Source: Dromaius novaehollandiae (Eukaryota; Chordata; Aves; Casuariiformes; Dromaiidae). Taken from it: DNA of 64,000 nucleotides. The stretch covers positions 39,903,835 to 39,967,834 of the forward strand of contig NC_088102.1 of NCBI RefSeq assembly GCF_036370855.1, written 5' to 3'. The notes beneath the pieces were generated by a model. That model saw only the letters and a program-made list of their open reading frames with translations, was not told the DNA's origin and did no database searches. Shown here one piece after another: positions 51,025 to 63,412 of the stretch (position 1 is its first letter; the number at the start of each line of letters is the position of its first letter). Made by a program: the position numbers and the translations under genes.

Positions 51025-51155
51025 TCACTGGAGTCTCATCCGTTTTTCAGGAGGTCCTTTAGTGCCAGCACTCTGCTGAGCGTTCTTTACAGTCTCTTTC
51101 TCCTCTGGCTTGATAGCTTCAGGGGCTGGTTCTGGTTCCTTCTTGATTTGATCCA
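51025..51155 (-). CDS. MED6: MED6 coding exon 8 (last)
   Basis: 131 nt including TGA; the acceptor CTTAAG is weak in pyrimidines. Completes Val204 and encodes residues 205-246: a charged, Pro/Glu/Lys-rich, probably disordered tail ending [10 protein letters not shown], the conserved MED6 C-terminus. Confidence 0.96.
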
Positions 51156-54100
51156 CTTAAGTAGTAAAAGCAAAACAAAGAAGTTAAACCTCCAATTTTG
51201 AGTTCTAAGATACTGACCAGGCTATTTAGAGAGTCTTGTTGATTTCAGAGGGGTAACATTAATTAGTACCCCTAAGAACAATTAAGGACTAAACTCATAC
51301 CCTAACCATATACAGGTTAAAGAGTGGAATGCATTGAAAAGGTAGGTTAGTCTTTTCCTGTTTCAAGGTTGCTTAGAATCAACTTAAAGCCATCACATGC
51401 TTTCCTGAGCTTGTAGCACCAGGCAAAGTCACTAGGATGCAGGACTGACCTAATCATTCCCTCTTGTACCCTTTCCCCCTCCTGTTTTCAGAGCGTTCCC
51501 TGCACTCGAACCTTCAGGCAATACAGTTTTTACAGACAGAAAGGGCAAGACATCTCTGGGTAGGGAGTAAAATATATATTTTTCAACTTCATGCTGGTCA
51601 CCGCACTGACCTGCTCCTATCTAGTGCTTTGCACAACTAGGCAGCACCAAACTAACCACCTCAGTAGCAGCAGAAAGGAGCTCATGGGGCAACTGAAAAA
51701 CACAGCAATATATAGCTTATTTTAAAAATCTTTTGACAATAAGAGAGTTTTACCTGGGATGGGCTTTTCTCCAGGCTTTTGCTGTGGGAAACAAGCAAAC
51801 AAACAAAAAAAACCAACCATCAGAAGAACCAAAGTCATAATTCTTAACTCTCCCTTGTATTCATATAGATACACAAAGCAGGCAATGAGCAACTGTACAC
51901 AGGAGTTGAGATAGAAGGGAGGCCTGTTGGTTGATCACTAATATATTTTAAAGAAAATCCAAATTACTTTTTTTTAATGCAGTTTTCCTCTGACAACTGA
52001 AAGGAACTAATGGAAAAAGTGCTCAGTTAGCCAGTCTTTCCTAATCTCTGAAGAATAAAGGGTTTTGTGAGCTGCTGTAAATATTCTCCTTTGCTTCCCA
52101 GCAGACGACCTGGTAGAACAAAAAGCTGCTAGAGACGATCCAGAGGTAGTCACGACCACCTCACAGAATGCCAAGGATGTCCACGCTACTTAATAAGCCC
52201 CCAGAAGAATGCAGTAACTAGAACACAATAGCTGTGTTGGTTTCATTCAGCTCACAAAGCAGGAAACTGGCAGCAGCAGCAAAATCCAATAGCTGACAAG
52301 TATAAATCTTCTACACTTAGGTGAGGAGTTTATATCATAAAATTTGCCATCATAGTTTTGCCAAGGCCTTCACTCTCACAATTACAGAGAGGAATTCCAC
52401 ATTCCACTCAAAGTTTTCCACTTTCAAAATCCATTATCTAACCAGTGTCACCACTCTAGAAAGCACAGAAAATTCCCATGCACTGTCAGTTTCAGTTGTT
52501 CAAGTATTTTTGAGTCTCTTAAGTTCCAAGTTACATAATTCTGTGGCTTATAGGTGTCATACCTGAACAAATCTAGGTGGAAACTTTTGTCGCAGGTCTA
52601 GAAGCAAAGCATCTACCCGTTGCCTTTGGAAAATAGAACTTGGTTCTTCTTTCTTCTTGGCTTTTGGTTTAGCCTTCTCTGCAAGTGACAGAAAATGTGA
52701 CAGAAAACTACACAAGAAGTTCCGTTCTCTCACCAGCTCTTTGTTGCATGACAAGTTGACAACAGTTTCCTCTCTAAACTCCATCTCCATTTCTCCCTTG
52801 ACATCAGTTCTTTCTTTGTAGAAGACACATTAAGAATAATTTTACCTCCTGATAAACTGATTTGGCTTCTGAAAGTGCTCTTTGAGTCGTCAGCAGGTTG
52901 AAGTGTCCCGCACTTCTTTGACGTAGGGCTCACCATTTTTTTACCTCCCACCCATACCTCAGCATTTCATCCCCACCAGCCCAGAAGAGCAAGTTTCCTT
53001 CCAACCTCATGGGAAGCACTAACTTACCCTTCAAGCAGAACAGGCACTAGCACTGAACCTTCTCTGTACCACTATAGTGCATTGCCATCAAGCTTTTCCT
53101 TTATATGCACATTAACCTCCCTCTCAAAAGCACAGAGAGGGGCCTGGGAATCATACCTCGTTCTTCTTGATCTTTGAAATGCCACCAATAGCCTTTGGAT
53201 GGGTGATAGCGACAGTAGGACATAGCTTCTTCAAAAGCAGACTGAATTCCATGCACTGCAGTGAGCTTTCAGAACAAGTCAACATAAGGAAATATTCAGA
53301 ATTTAAGGAAAAAGTACAGTATAAATTCTTGTAGGCAGAGATTTAAAAATTTCTATTTTATATTCATTTTTGTTCTGGAAAGGGAACTTGAGGCAGCTAG
53401 TTTTGGACCAAGAATTTAATCTTTTTAACAAGATCTTATGAGATCAAGTGCTTTTCTAAACTGAGAAAAATTCAGAAAAAACAGCACTTCACTAGGACAC
53501 AACAAACTAAAACAAAAATCTGAGTATCCAATTTAAAGAGAAGTATCAGGTTAACCTAACAACAAGTATTCCAAAGCAAGCTTCACTGAATATGTCATTG
53601 TTATTTCATATATATTTATGTCATTTAATAATTTTCTTATGGTTATTTGAACTTCGCATTGCTCTGCCAATTATCTAATTTCAGCTCCTCAGATCCCTTC
53701 ATCCTTATACAATCAGTGCCCTACTTTTCAGGCCACACTGCACCACACTCTCCCAAGAGCTTTCACTTCCATACAGGATACCCACCATGTTAACTAGCAG
53801 TGTTTGTTTTGTTTAAGTTACTGTATGCTATACAAGACCTTTTCTCAAAACAGTGCAGGAAGGATTGAAACAGACTGTAGAACAACCGAAAACAGCTACA
53901 GACTGATACACATCAAATGTACAGAACACTTACAACTCTGGAGTTAATGACAGACCCCAGGTCAGGTGCCTGATAAATCACACCAGCAATGATATAGTAG
54001 TCAGCCAATGGAATAACTGTGGAAGGGGGAAAAAAAGCATACAGGGTCAATTTCAATCTCTGTCTGAAGAACATATATTCGTTGTTTATTTTCAGTAGTA

Positions 54101-57100
54101 AGAGTAAAAATTTCAATATTCATCTCATAGTGAAAGTTTCTCTTCCAAGTTTTTCCTTAAGGTACTTTAGTTGCACTCTATCCACAGAGAGATAAAGGTA
54201 AAAAAAGCTAGGTCTGCTTTAGAGATAGAAAAGCATCAACTTTAATTCCTGTCCTGTTGCAAGCAAATAGCTGAATTTACGAGTTGGGATTTTTCAGAAC
54301 TACACAAGAGGAGTCAAGTGAACTGCACTCGAAGTAGTTCCACCGGTCTCTGATACCGTTAGAAACTCATTCAAAAGCAACATCTCATTCTCCCAGGCTC
54401 AGATTTCTCCAACTTGTGTGGTCCTCTTAACTAGATATCCTAGGCCCAATGGCAGCAAAGTGCAGACAGAATAAACCTGTTTAAATTAACAAGATTTCAG
54501 GGGCAGAGGGGGAAGGAACCAAACCACTTTCCAAATCCGTTTGCTAAAACAGGTTAGGGACAACTTCTATTGGTTGATCAAAAATTCTTTGTTAAAGCTG
54601 CTGTGCAAAGGAACACATCCCCATAATACTTTGCCAAGCATTGTTCAGTTCAGGAACTATAACAATGATACCAGCTTCATGTCCCCATGGCTGTTATCCC
54701 AGCATACGTTCGCTCCAATTCTTCCACCTGCATTAACACATTCTATCTCAGCCCTTTTACCAACAGGACCCAGTTTCTCCAGTACTTGGATTTTATAAAA
54801 CTTGGATGCCTGCCTAAATTAACACAAGACAATTGGGTGCATGTTAGAACTGCTACTCCCTCCTCCTCAAGAGGGAGGAGCTCCTTCTCAGCATTTCCGT
54901 GGGGGTGGAAAAAAGACACAGAGCAGCAGCTTTACTGTCTCACAGCATACTTTCCTAGACAGATCGCTCTCCTTTGTCTTTGGACCTACAGATTTTATCA
55001 ACAGATTTTAACCACTTCAAATAGTGAAACTCTTGGCTTAAGATTTGAAGGGAGGAGGAAAACAAAAGTTTTCCTTCCAAACACACAGAAATCATGAGAC
55101 AGACCTGCACCAACTGTACCCGAGTACTCAACACCGGCTCTGAGCTCACTAAATTTTCAAGCTTCCTATCCCCTACTTAATTTATTTCAAACACTGTAAT
55201 ATCTGTATCAAGATAAAATAAAACATATGGGTTAAGTTTGAGCCACGGAACTAAGCGATACAAGTAAGAGATCTAGCCCAAACTGTAGGACCACAGTAGG
55301 ACTACTCTGGATTAAAAAAAAAAAAAAAAAAAAAAAAGAAAAAGTGTCAAAAGCAGAAACTACAGGATGCACAGTATTTCTATACTCACCTTTTAAAAGT
55401 TAGATTCAAAACCTTTGCTTAAAAACAAGCAGAAAAATCTATTCAAAGAAGCAGTCATATATGCTCTTTTTCCATATGGAACTAAAATACAAAGAGGTCA
55501 TTATCTTACATGAGCAAATAAGCAGCATTACTAGACAAGCCAAAGTCCTATACGAGAGTAACACGCATACACAGAGCTGAAGTTACTAAACAGAAAGTTA
55601 AAAAATAACTAGCATTAACCCTGCTTTTCATTCCTGTAAGGTTTATTCTGAAATAACCTAGTGTTTTACACATATGTACAGTAAATACAGAATATAGTCC
55701 AATTACAATAGAAATGTGGTACCTCTTATTAATTAATCACACATACACAGGTAAATTTAAGGTTAAAAAAGGAACATTGAATCCAGTTGAATGCAAAGGG
55801 AAGAAAAAGCAAAGTTATTTCATTCAGAACTTGGAAAGGCCATGACTGACAACAGTGCTACTCTTTCTCAGAGTATCATAGGATTCCCTAATGTCTCCAA
55901 AATATTTAGGTCTCAGATGAATAACCAAAACACAAGCATTTGGTAGCATTACACTGCCTTATCTTGCCAGGATCTCCTTCCTTTATTCACAAGATCCTAC
56001 TGAGCAATAGTTTGGTTCAACCATAGCTGAAGATGGAAATAATGCAGAATAATTTTTAAGAAGTCATGATGCAACCAGAGGCACGAATGCATCTTTCTCT
56101 TTAACCAATGGAAATCATAGCTTTCAAAAATAAACAAACACATACTAGCCACTTCAGATGATTAGCACAAATTAAGCTCATCAACCCCAAACAATCACAA
56201 AATTAGCCTTACTTAAATAATTAAACTGAAAACTCTTGTATAGCCTAACATAGCAATACAACATGGCATGAATGCTATTACCAATTTCCATAGCAAAATA
56301 TATGGCAGCACTTTTTCATTGCACTCTTCCCATTTCACCACAGGAGGGCAACCCCTGCTACCGGCAGGCTGGACATCACTCCACGAGGTAGAGTATCTCT
56401 GCCTACCTCCCATGTAAAGCCTCGTGTCCGTATGTTCAGATTGGAGATAAAGACAGAGGAGAACCATAAATGCTTAAACACAAGTTAGAAACAGATAAAA
56501 GAGAATAATTTTCCAGCCCTTCAACAGTGACAAAAACTGAGACCCCTTACCCTGTGTTGGAGATTGCCTTTGCTGCTTTCGGATAATGAAGAGAATGGGC
56601 TCTTGAGCATGAAGAAGGATATACTCCACTCCAATCATCTGGCTTGAAAAGAAGCAACCAGAATAAATATCTTCCTCTCAAAGTAAAAGCTATGGGATGC
56701 AGGGAGCTACAAAAGGCTTAACAGTAATGGGTTAAAATTCTGATGCTTTGGAAGCTGTCTTATAACGTGCAGTAAATAGAGGCATGTACCTCTATATATC
56801 TGCATATACAAAGGAAGTTAAAACAACCTCACAAAACTTTTAAGCAGGACAGGGTAGCAAAAGAATAAATAGTGATAAAGATGACATCTGTATCATGGTA
56901 GATTGTTATTTAAATACAGAAACAAAGGACCACAGTATATGCATGGGATGTGAAAGCCTCTCTGCAACCACATCCAAGTACAAGGCATTTTGCCAGAGAG
57001 CATTCAGCTTAACTTGGATGCTCCGTATCATGTTGTTGAGTCTTTAAATAGTTCTCACACTTCAGTTGGGCTCAGTGTAGCGGATGGGGAGCTGAAAAGA

Positions 57101-60100
57101 AAGTTAACCTGCACATGGAACAATCTCACTAGACAACCATCTGTGATGTTTACTTACAACACTTAATACTTGTATTATTCATACTAAAAAGCCAGCTCTT
57201 TGGAGGAATACCCATACTAATTATGGCACACCGCCAGCAGGATATGGAATCACAAACAAGTTCTTTATGAACCCAAAGTATCCCCCAACATAAGCCTCAT
57301 TCATCACAAGAAAAACATTTAAATACATTATTAATATCAGTATTCAATTTCTGTTGAGCTGGAAAGAAGAAAGAAGGAAGACAGCTTTTTGAATTCAGAC
57401 AGTATCTAAAAGGTGATTTACTGGAATCTCAAGATACACCTAGAATACTTCATGGCTATAATTTCCTTGAAATGGCACTAGAGGAAGTAGAATACATTAA
57501 ACATAAAAAAAGCTGGACTCCCTGGCAAGGAGTGAGGCTAAAAAACAAAGAATAGAAGCAGCTTCCCAGTGTGTTTCCATTCAACCAGCAAAGCCTCTGG
57601 ATGGAAAGAGAACACTACTACACTGGAAGCAGTTTCAAATTAACGACTTACTTCAAATGGTCCAAGGTCATCCGCTGCATTTTGACAACTTCATTGTTGC
57701 ATGTTCGATCATAGAACGGGTTACTTCGCTCTGAGAAATAGTCCAACACACTCCCATTGTTTAATATTGGAATCCAGGAGCTGTCAACCCAGGAAATTCC
57801 CAAGAGATTATCTGGCAAGAGAAACCTACTTTGAGTACCAAATGGCCTGAAACAGTATGAAAACCTCCAAAAGTAAATAGCCACTAGTTAATTCTTATGG
57901 CATGGGAGCGAAGTGGAACACAGCCCCACACAAGCCAGTTCTATTTAGAAACGCATTTCACAGAGATCAAAAAACAATCAATAACCTTCAACTTACTATA
58001 GCTCTGTTGTAGATAGACAACAATGTAGTCTGTTATTATTACACTTTCCTTGACTACTAGTTGCTGATATACCATTATTTCCCCAAAATGCCAGCAGGGT
58101 GTGTGTGGGAGGGTGAATTAACTAGCTCTAATAACTGTATATATAATATTATCATAATACTACGTATGTGCATATGTGTATTACTATATACAGTTTATAT
58201 TATGAACCACAGCAATAGCTGAGTAGAAAGATGATCTAAAACATGGTTCATTTTGAAAGCTAGTTCTCTGGTAGAAAAGTTGAACTTAAATTGTCAGGTT
58301 GAATCACTTACTGAAAAAAAGTCTGAGAAGTGGTACACCTTACACTAAGTCTAAGGTCGGTCATGTTTATTTCTTACAAAAATAGTTTCCAAATTGTAAA
58401 CCTTGGTATTTAAAATAGGTAAAACACTAAAAAGATCTATTAATTAAAGCAAGATTTTTCTTCTGTTAAAGCCAATGAGTAAGTTACTGAGTGAAACAAA
58501 GTAAGGGAGTTGTTAATAACATAGTATCTTAGAAACATTAAAACACATAACAATATCAATTGCTGTTCTATCAGAGGCATGTTCCAAAGACGATTATGTT
58601 TTATATGGGTGAAATCCATAGTGAACAAGCCCCCAAAAGACAGGGACAAAGATGCTATCTTGGGCAACTGTTTCCCAGCAGCTATGAATAAGAGATTCTA
58701 TTCCCAGCTCCACAATTAATTTCCTAAATTGCCCATGGTAAAAGTACTCATTTTACATCTCGGTGAGTATTACGGAAACCTAACCATGTGAGTATTCAAA
58801 TTTGAAATACACTTTATAACATACAAATTGTTATATGCCAGGTAAGTTCCTACATGTGCAGGGACATTCCAATTAAAATCCCTAGATTTAATTACGACAC
58901 TTCAGCAAAATTGTGTTCCTCATGCACATAAACAGTCAAAGACAAATGCAGACCACAGAAACCAGCGTCAACGGTTGGTTTTATAGTCAACACCACTGCT
59001 AACACCAAAGACATACCAGATAGCATGAAAAGTATCTTGAAATTCATCTATTTAAATTACAATAGTAACAAATAGAATTCCTAATACCTAAGAAAGAAGA
59101 AAACAAAGGCATACATTGTTCAGATTTTTTTTTAAGCACAAAAGATGCAAAGTCTTTGAAGAATGAATGAAAAATATCGAAATGCTTTCTTACAGGAACC
59201 ACTCCCCTATGTTCATGCATTTTATATGCATATCCAGAACTCCCACTCATCATTCCACTGTGAATATTTTATTTTGTGGCAATTCTGCATGCTGAAGGAT
59301 AGCAGGATCAGTTGCAAAATGTCAACCCATACATTATGAGCAGCTTCTTTTATGAACGGTTAGTAAAGTGAAACTAGATGCTCAGCAAACCAGGAATAAT
59401 GCAAAATAACTGAATAATTCATTCTGTCTTATCAATCTCAGAACTGCCAATCTAGCTCTTCCATAAAATAGACAAGAAATGCCTAGAGGCATTCACGTGA
59501 TTTCATATAGACTATTCTCTCTTCTCTCTATAAAAACAGAATCTCAGAAACACAGGAGTAAAACCCATTAAACACTTAAGCTGTAGTAGCACTGACATTA
59601 TCCTAAATGCCTTTCAAAACCAAAAGGCGAGCTTTCCTTCCCAGCCAAGATAAAAACAGCACAAATTTACATTCTTGCCCTGATAAAGCCCCACTTCATA
59701 TCTCAAATACAGAAATTTCTTACTGGTATGACTAATAATAATCAAATTTCTCAAGACTACACTCTCAGTTAAGCTCACAGTGCCAAAGAGACACTGATAA
59801 ATATATCGTAAAACTGAATATAAAGTTTGGGTTCTAAGACTCAGTTACCCTTAGCTGTTGTGCAAATAATTATAAATAAAGTCAGAAAAAGCAAACAGGA
59901 CTGTAGGAATCATTAAGTAAAAATATGAAGAAAAATAAAGGCAGAAAACTTTTGTGGCATTATCAGAATCCACAGTATGTCAGTATCTGATTTTCTTATG
60001 ACCCCAAGTAGAACAAACTATAGAGAAAGACTACTGAATGATCAGATATCAAACAGCTTCCTCTCAAGAAAAGAGAAAATGGACTAGATAATTCACCTTA

Positions 60101-61558
60101 GGGAAGTTGGGAGAAAGACAACCGGTAAAGGCTATGACACAGGATCTGTAAAGTCCTGAACGGTAACCTGAAAGGTTATCGGGGAATGATTAGCAGAGAA
60201 CCAGTCAATTCAAGTTTAAAGAGAAAGAAGTAGGACCTTTACATACGACAGAAACTTTGGCATTTATTTTTAGAGAGCACTGAGGAAGCAAAACCAAAAA
60301 TGAATTCATCATCAGCCATTAGTCATAGTGATGCAATTGCAATTTTTGTTACAGGAACTCCCTTAAGCACAGATTTCTGAAAAGCTGGGAGCAAGGAAGG
60401 GCTCCGTCTATACTTAACCTGCCTCTCATGACCTTTTCCTAAATACCTGCCCTTGGTCATTATCTGAGACTTCGCTAGACAGGCTTTTGGTGTGATTCCA
60501 CTCAGACATTCTTACGAAAAGTGTAATTTACTTTCTCATACCGCTCTGTACCCCCTTTTCTCTGAGTCCCAACTCTTCAGTCATTCAACCTCTACTTTGT
60601 CTATGACATAAGCCTTCTTTCAGGCTTGATTCAAATATAGCCCTGTCTTCAAAACATTCTATTTATACCACTGTATACTCACCTAAACCCACCTCTCTCT
60701 CTCAATCACTTTAACTTTCTTTTTGGCTTTTCTAACACTTAGCCAGCCTCATAACATCTACTCAAATTGCTGTTAAGATTACCTGCCAAACCTCACTGCT
60801 TTGGCCTCACGCTGCCATCCCACTATCTCCCACTTTCTTCTACACTTGACAACTTACACTCTCTTTCTTAGTTGTTACTGTACCTTCCCATGCTTGTTTT
60901 TTTCCAGAAGACCCTCCACACACTCTCCTAGTCTGTTTCATGTCCAGCAAAACCGCTTTTAGACATGATTTTTCCTCCCAGCTCCCTCTCTTGATGTAGG
61001 CACATTAGAAAGGTTATTAAACTCCCTTGTTCTGAGTCCTGAAAACCCACAAACAAACCTAGGAGCTCAATTACCCACACTAAGCACTGATAAAGCATAC
61101 AGCTCTACAGCCCTCACAGCTGCACGCTGCCTTCCAATAACTTAGAGGCTCTTTGGGGCAGACAGTGCAGAAACCTCAGGCTGACGAGGGCTCTCAGCCA
61201 TCGCACCAGGCTCCTCCAGTGGCAGAGCTACTGCCCGCGGCGCTACGGCAGCAAGCCCCACTGCGCTCTGCCCCGGGCTCCCGCCAGACGCGGCCCGCGG
61301 AGGAACGCGGCCTTCCGCGGCGCCTGCCAAGGGCAGCCCGGGCCGCTCCGCACCCCCCGCCGCGGCTGCCCCGCGCTCTCCGCACCAAGCCGCCTCTGCG
61401 CGGCGCGGCCAAGCGCGGGGAGCAGGCCGGGCCCAGAGGGCGCCCCGGCAGGGCGGCGAGGGGGGAGGCCCCGCGCACGCAGACACCCCACCCGGCACAA
61501 CCCCCAACCCTCGGCGGGCGTGGGGAGCGCTCCCACCTCGGATATCCACCGCCGCCAT
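51025..61558 (-). CDS. MED6: MED6 (Mediator complex subunit 6), 8 coding exons
   Basis: Coding exons in transcript order: 61537-61558, 57652-57811, 56551-56642, 53934-54016, 53157-53265, 52563-52678, 51754-51781 and 51025-51155. Joined they give 741 nt, 246 aa plus TGA, the same length as human MED6. The conserved N-terminal MED6 domain (about 1-150) contains [50 protein letters not shown] and [13 protein letters not shown]. It is followed by a Lys-rich linker, [17 protein letters not shown], and a charged tail ending [12 protein letters not shown]6 is a nuclear head-module subunit of Mediator, which links activators to RNA polymerase II. All introns have GT-AG ends and phases agree throughout. 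The start is the first ATG in frame (GCCATGG); the frame upstream has only a GTG codon. Confidence 0.98.
51754..51781 (-). CDS. MED6: MED6 coding exon 7 (micro-exon)
   Basis: Only 28 nt, acceptor CCCACAG, donor CAG|GTAAAA. Encodes QKPGEKPIP (residues 195-203) and one base of Val204. Too short to show as an ORF; it is fixed by phase and by homology to human LKPGEKPVP. Confidence 0.93.
52563..52678 (-). CDS. MED6: MED6 coding exon 6
   Basis: 116 nt, acceptor CTTGCAG, donor CAG|GTATGA. Completes Glu156 and encodes residues 157-194: a Lys-rich stretch [14 protein letters not shown], then [20 protein letters not shown] and RFVQ. Confidence 0.97.
53157..53265 (-). CDS. MED6: MED6 coding exon 5
   Basis: 109 nt, acceptor TGAAAG, donor GAG|GTATGA. 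Encodes residues 120-155 ([36 protein letters not shown]), plus one base of Glu156. Confidence 0.97.
53934..54016 (-). CDS. MED6: MED6 coding exon 4
   Basis: 83 nt, acceptor TTCCACAG, donor GTT|GTAAGT. Completes Val92 and encodes residues 93-119 ([27 protein letters not shown]). Confidence 0.98.
55314..55337. repeat. A24 homopolymer in MED6 intron 3
   Basis: 24 consecutive A between MED6 exons 3 and 4, with no recognisable retroposed gene adjoining it. Confidence 0.9.
56551..56642 (-). CDS. MED6: MED6 coding exon 3
   Basis: 92 nt, acceptor TTCAAG, donor AGG|GTAAGG. Completes Asn61 and encodes residues 62-91 ([20 protein letters not shown] and [10 protein letters not shown]), plus one base of Val92. 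Confidence 0.97.
57652..57811 (-). CDS. MED6: MED6 coding exon 2
   Basis: 160 nt, acceptor TGCCAG, donor GAA|GTAAGT. It encodes residues 8-60 and two bases of Asn61, including [31 protein letters not shown] and [16 protein letters not shown], the most conserved MED6 signature. Confidence 0.98.
57812..61536 (-). other. MED6: MED6 intron 1
   Basis: The longest MED6 intron (3.7 kb), AT-rich, with no ORF worth noting and no recognised repeat or nested gene. An AT-rich stretch with alternating T/A and T/G steps lies near 58135-58200. Confidence 0.8.
61537..61558 (-). CDS. MED6: MED6 coding exon 1
   Basis: 22 nt encoding MAAVDIR plus one base of Asp8, donor CGAG|GTGGGA. It lies in a CpG island. 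The ATG sequence (CCATGGCGGCG) also resembles a YY1 site, as is common at such starts. Confidence 0.95.
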
Positions 61559-61570
61559 GGCCACGCACAC

Positions 61571-61580
61571 GCACTTCCGC
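61571..61580 (-). promoter_or_regulatory. ETS/GABP-type site upstream of MED6
   Basis: The CCGGAAGTG-like core on the minus strand reads GCGGAAGTGC. Such sites are typical of CpG-island housekeeping promoters. Occupancy is inferred, not shown. Confidence 0.5.
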
Positions 61581-62738
61581 CGGCGTCGGGAGCTCCCCGC
61601 AGGCGGGAGCCGGCCGGAACAGGAAGTGGGGTAGAGCGGCGCCTACCATCGAGATGGGGGGCAAGAGCGGCGCCGAGCGCTGCGGAGCGGCGGGGAGGTG
61701 GAGGAGCGGCGAGCAGCGGTCTCCCGCGCAGGGGTTGGGCTGTGCCGTAAGACTGAAGGGGGGCTGAGCCCCCCCTTACGTGGGGCCTTAGGTCTGCTTT
61801 GCTTGCTCTGTATGTGATCCAGAGCACAGCGTATTTTGCCAGCCTTTACAAAGCAGCCTTTATTTCTTGGCTGACATTTCGCATCCTCTGTCTAGTCTTT
61901 AACACAAGGGAGTGGACGGGAATCCCGGCTGTGCACCAGAAAGGCCGGCACAGAAATGTTGCACCCACGTCTGCACACAGAACAGCGGAGGGAATGGTGT
62001 CGGCAAGACGAGCTCCTAAGTGGAGGTTGGGCTTTGTGCTGTACCTCTGAAAACCCGCCTGGAGTACCTCTGTACTGGTGCACAGGAATGAGACAGTGGA
62101 AGATAACTACCCTGAGCATCCGTAATATGAGTAAAACTTGGCACTTCTAAAATAGCGGGGATCCAAGGTACTAGAAGGGCTATACAGACAATATACTGAG
62201 TTTTGTTCCTTAGCATTTTGACTCTTTGGAGAGTCTTACTGGTCATTTATAGGGTGAAAAATAAAATTTGGTAGTTGGAAGAGTATAAACTAACATACAC
62301 TGAAGATTAACAAAATTTTCGTTTAGACTGACAACCACAAGCCATCAACCTGCTGTGCAGAGCACCAAATCCCCCTGCATTCCAGCAGCATGGTTCCCCC
62401 TGCCCATCTCGCACGAGCCTTTGTAGAGGGCTGCTGAAATCAGCCATTCCCTTGGTCTGAGCAGCAGAGTCTGTGCAGTGAGTCTAATGGTTACAGCCTT
62501 CCTGACGGCACTTTGGGGAGGTCAGTTATAATGGCATTTCTTCTTCAGTCAGAGAGAAGAGGATAGTGTGTGTATAAACTACAGTAAAAGAAAATTATTA
62601 CAGGACAAGAGCAATCAGGAAGTCAGGACAAAGCAGAATTAGGTTGCTTATTTGCTCTTTATTCAGTCCTCTTGTATAGATGCATTATGAGATGGGCTTT
62701 AAGTGCCTAACCACATATTCTTTTTTTTTTTTTTTCAG

Positions 62739-62866
62739 GATTCCTGTCTCATTCAATATGTAGGAGTCAATATATGACTTGCAGATATACTGGAAGTGTT
62801 TTCTGTGAAGGAGAGCTGTCTACAGAACATTTGCTATACATGTTTCAGAAGCTGAAAGATGTCAAG
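62739..62866 (+). other. Candidate exon of a transcript divergent from MED6
   Basis: 128 nt between a strong acceptor (15 T then CAG) and a fair donor (AAG|GTACTA). One frame is open for all 42 codons, but chance alone often gives this. I recognise no protein family. Its place 1.2 kb upstream of the MED6 CpG island, pointing away, would suit a divergent lncRNA. Confidence 0.2.
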
Positions 62867-63309
62867 GTACTAAGTGAATGTTGTAGAAAGTGACAAGATC
62901 AAATAGTTAAGGCAAAGAATGCTGCCTTGGAGAACTGGATTCTAGCCTTGCCTGTGATGCAGTCTTACGTGATGCAAACATAACTTTTCACAGATATCCA
63001 GTAATTTCAGTTCCTCATTTCTTGGAGATTTACCTGACATCCTGGGATATGATTTACAGATATGTTGAGTACTCACTGCAGATAAAGTTCTGATGCTGTG
63101 TGTTTTGTGTTTTATAATTCTCTGTACTCTGAAAAGTCAAGTTCTCTGAAATCCATCTTGGTTTAAGCACTTAAAATTAGATTTTTGTCATCTCTCTGCC
63201 TCAAGGTTGCCTCTAACATAAGGATGACAACAATCCCTTAACGCAGGAGCTTCTGAAAATTAGTTAATTAATGTCTGAAAAACACAACGACACTGGGGTG
63301 ATGAGTGTC

Positions 63310-63412
63310 ATGAGGAAATTAATAATTCCCTCTTCAGAACAGGATTTGCATAGTGAACAAAAAATAAGTTACTAACGTTGAACAGCGGAAGAAAACAAAG
63401 TATTGAATAGAT
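63310..63412 (+). repeat. Copy B of a dispersed repeat shared with 48901
   Basis: Shares the 18-mer ATGAGGAAATTAATAATT and partly alignable downstream sequence with 48901-49010, in the same orientation. Confidence 0.4.

Larger units (their letters stand above)
61190..61770 (-). promoter_or_regulatory. CpG island and promoter of MED6
   Basis: Dense CpG DNA around coding exon 1. On the minus strand an ETS/GABP-type site (GCGGAAGTGC) lies at 61571-61580, about 15 bp upstream of the ATG, and a second GGAAGTG core reads on the plus strand near 61622. No TATA box. Several long GC-rich ORFs cross here on both strands and are composition artefacts. Confidence 0.75.

Noticed and set aside
55314-55337. 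A24 run considered as the tail of a processed pseudogene
   Set aside because: No gene-like sequence or flanking target-site duplication was seen next to it.
61559-61570. Upstream start giving four extra residues on MED6
   Set aside because: The codon is GTG. The ATG at 61558 has a strong context and matches the human N-terminus.
61153-61827. ORFs of up to 204 codons over the MED6 CpG island
   Set aside because: Arg/Pro/Ala-rich composition artefacts on both strands; they conflict with the MED6 exon and intron 1.
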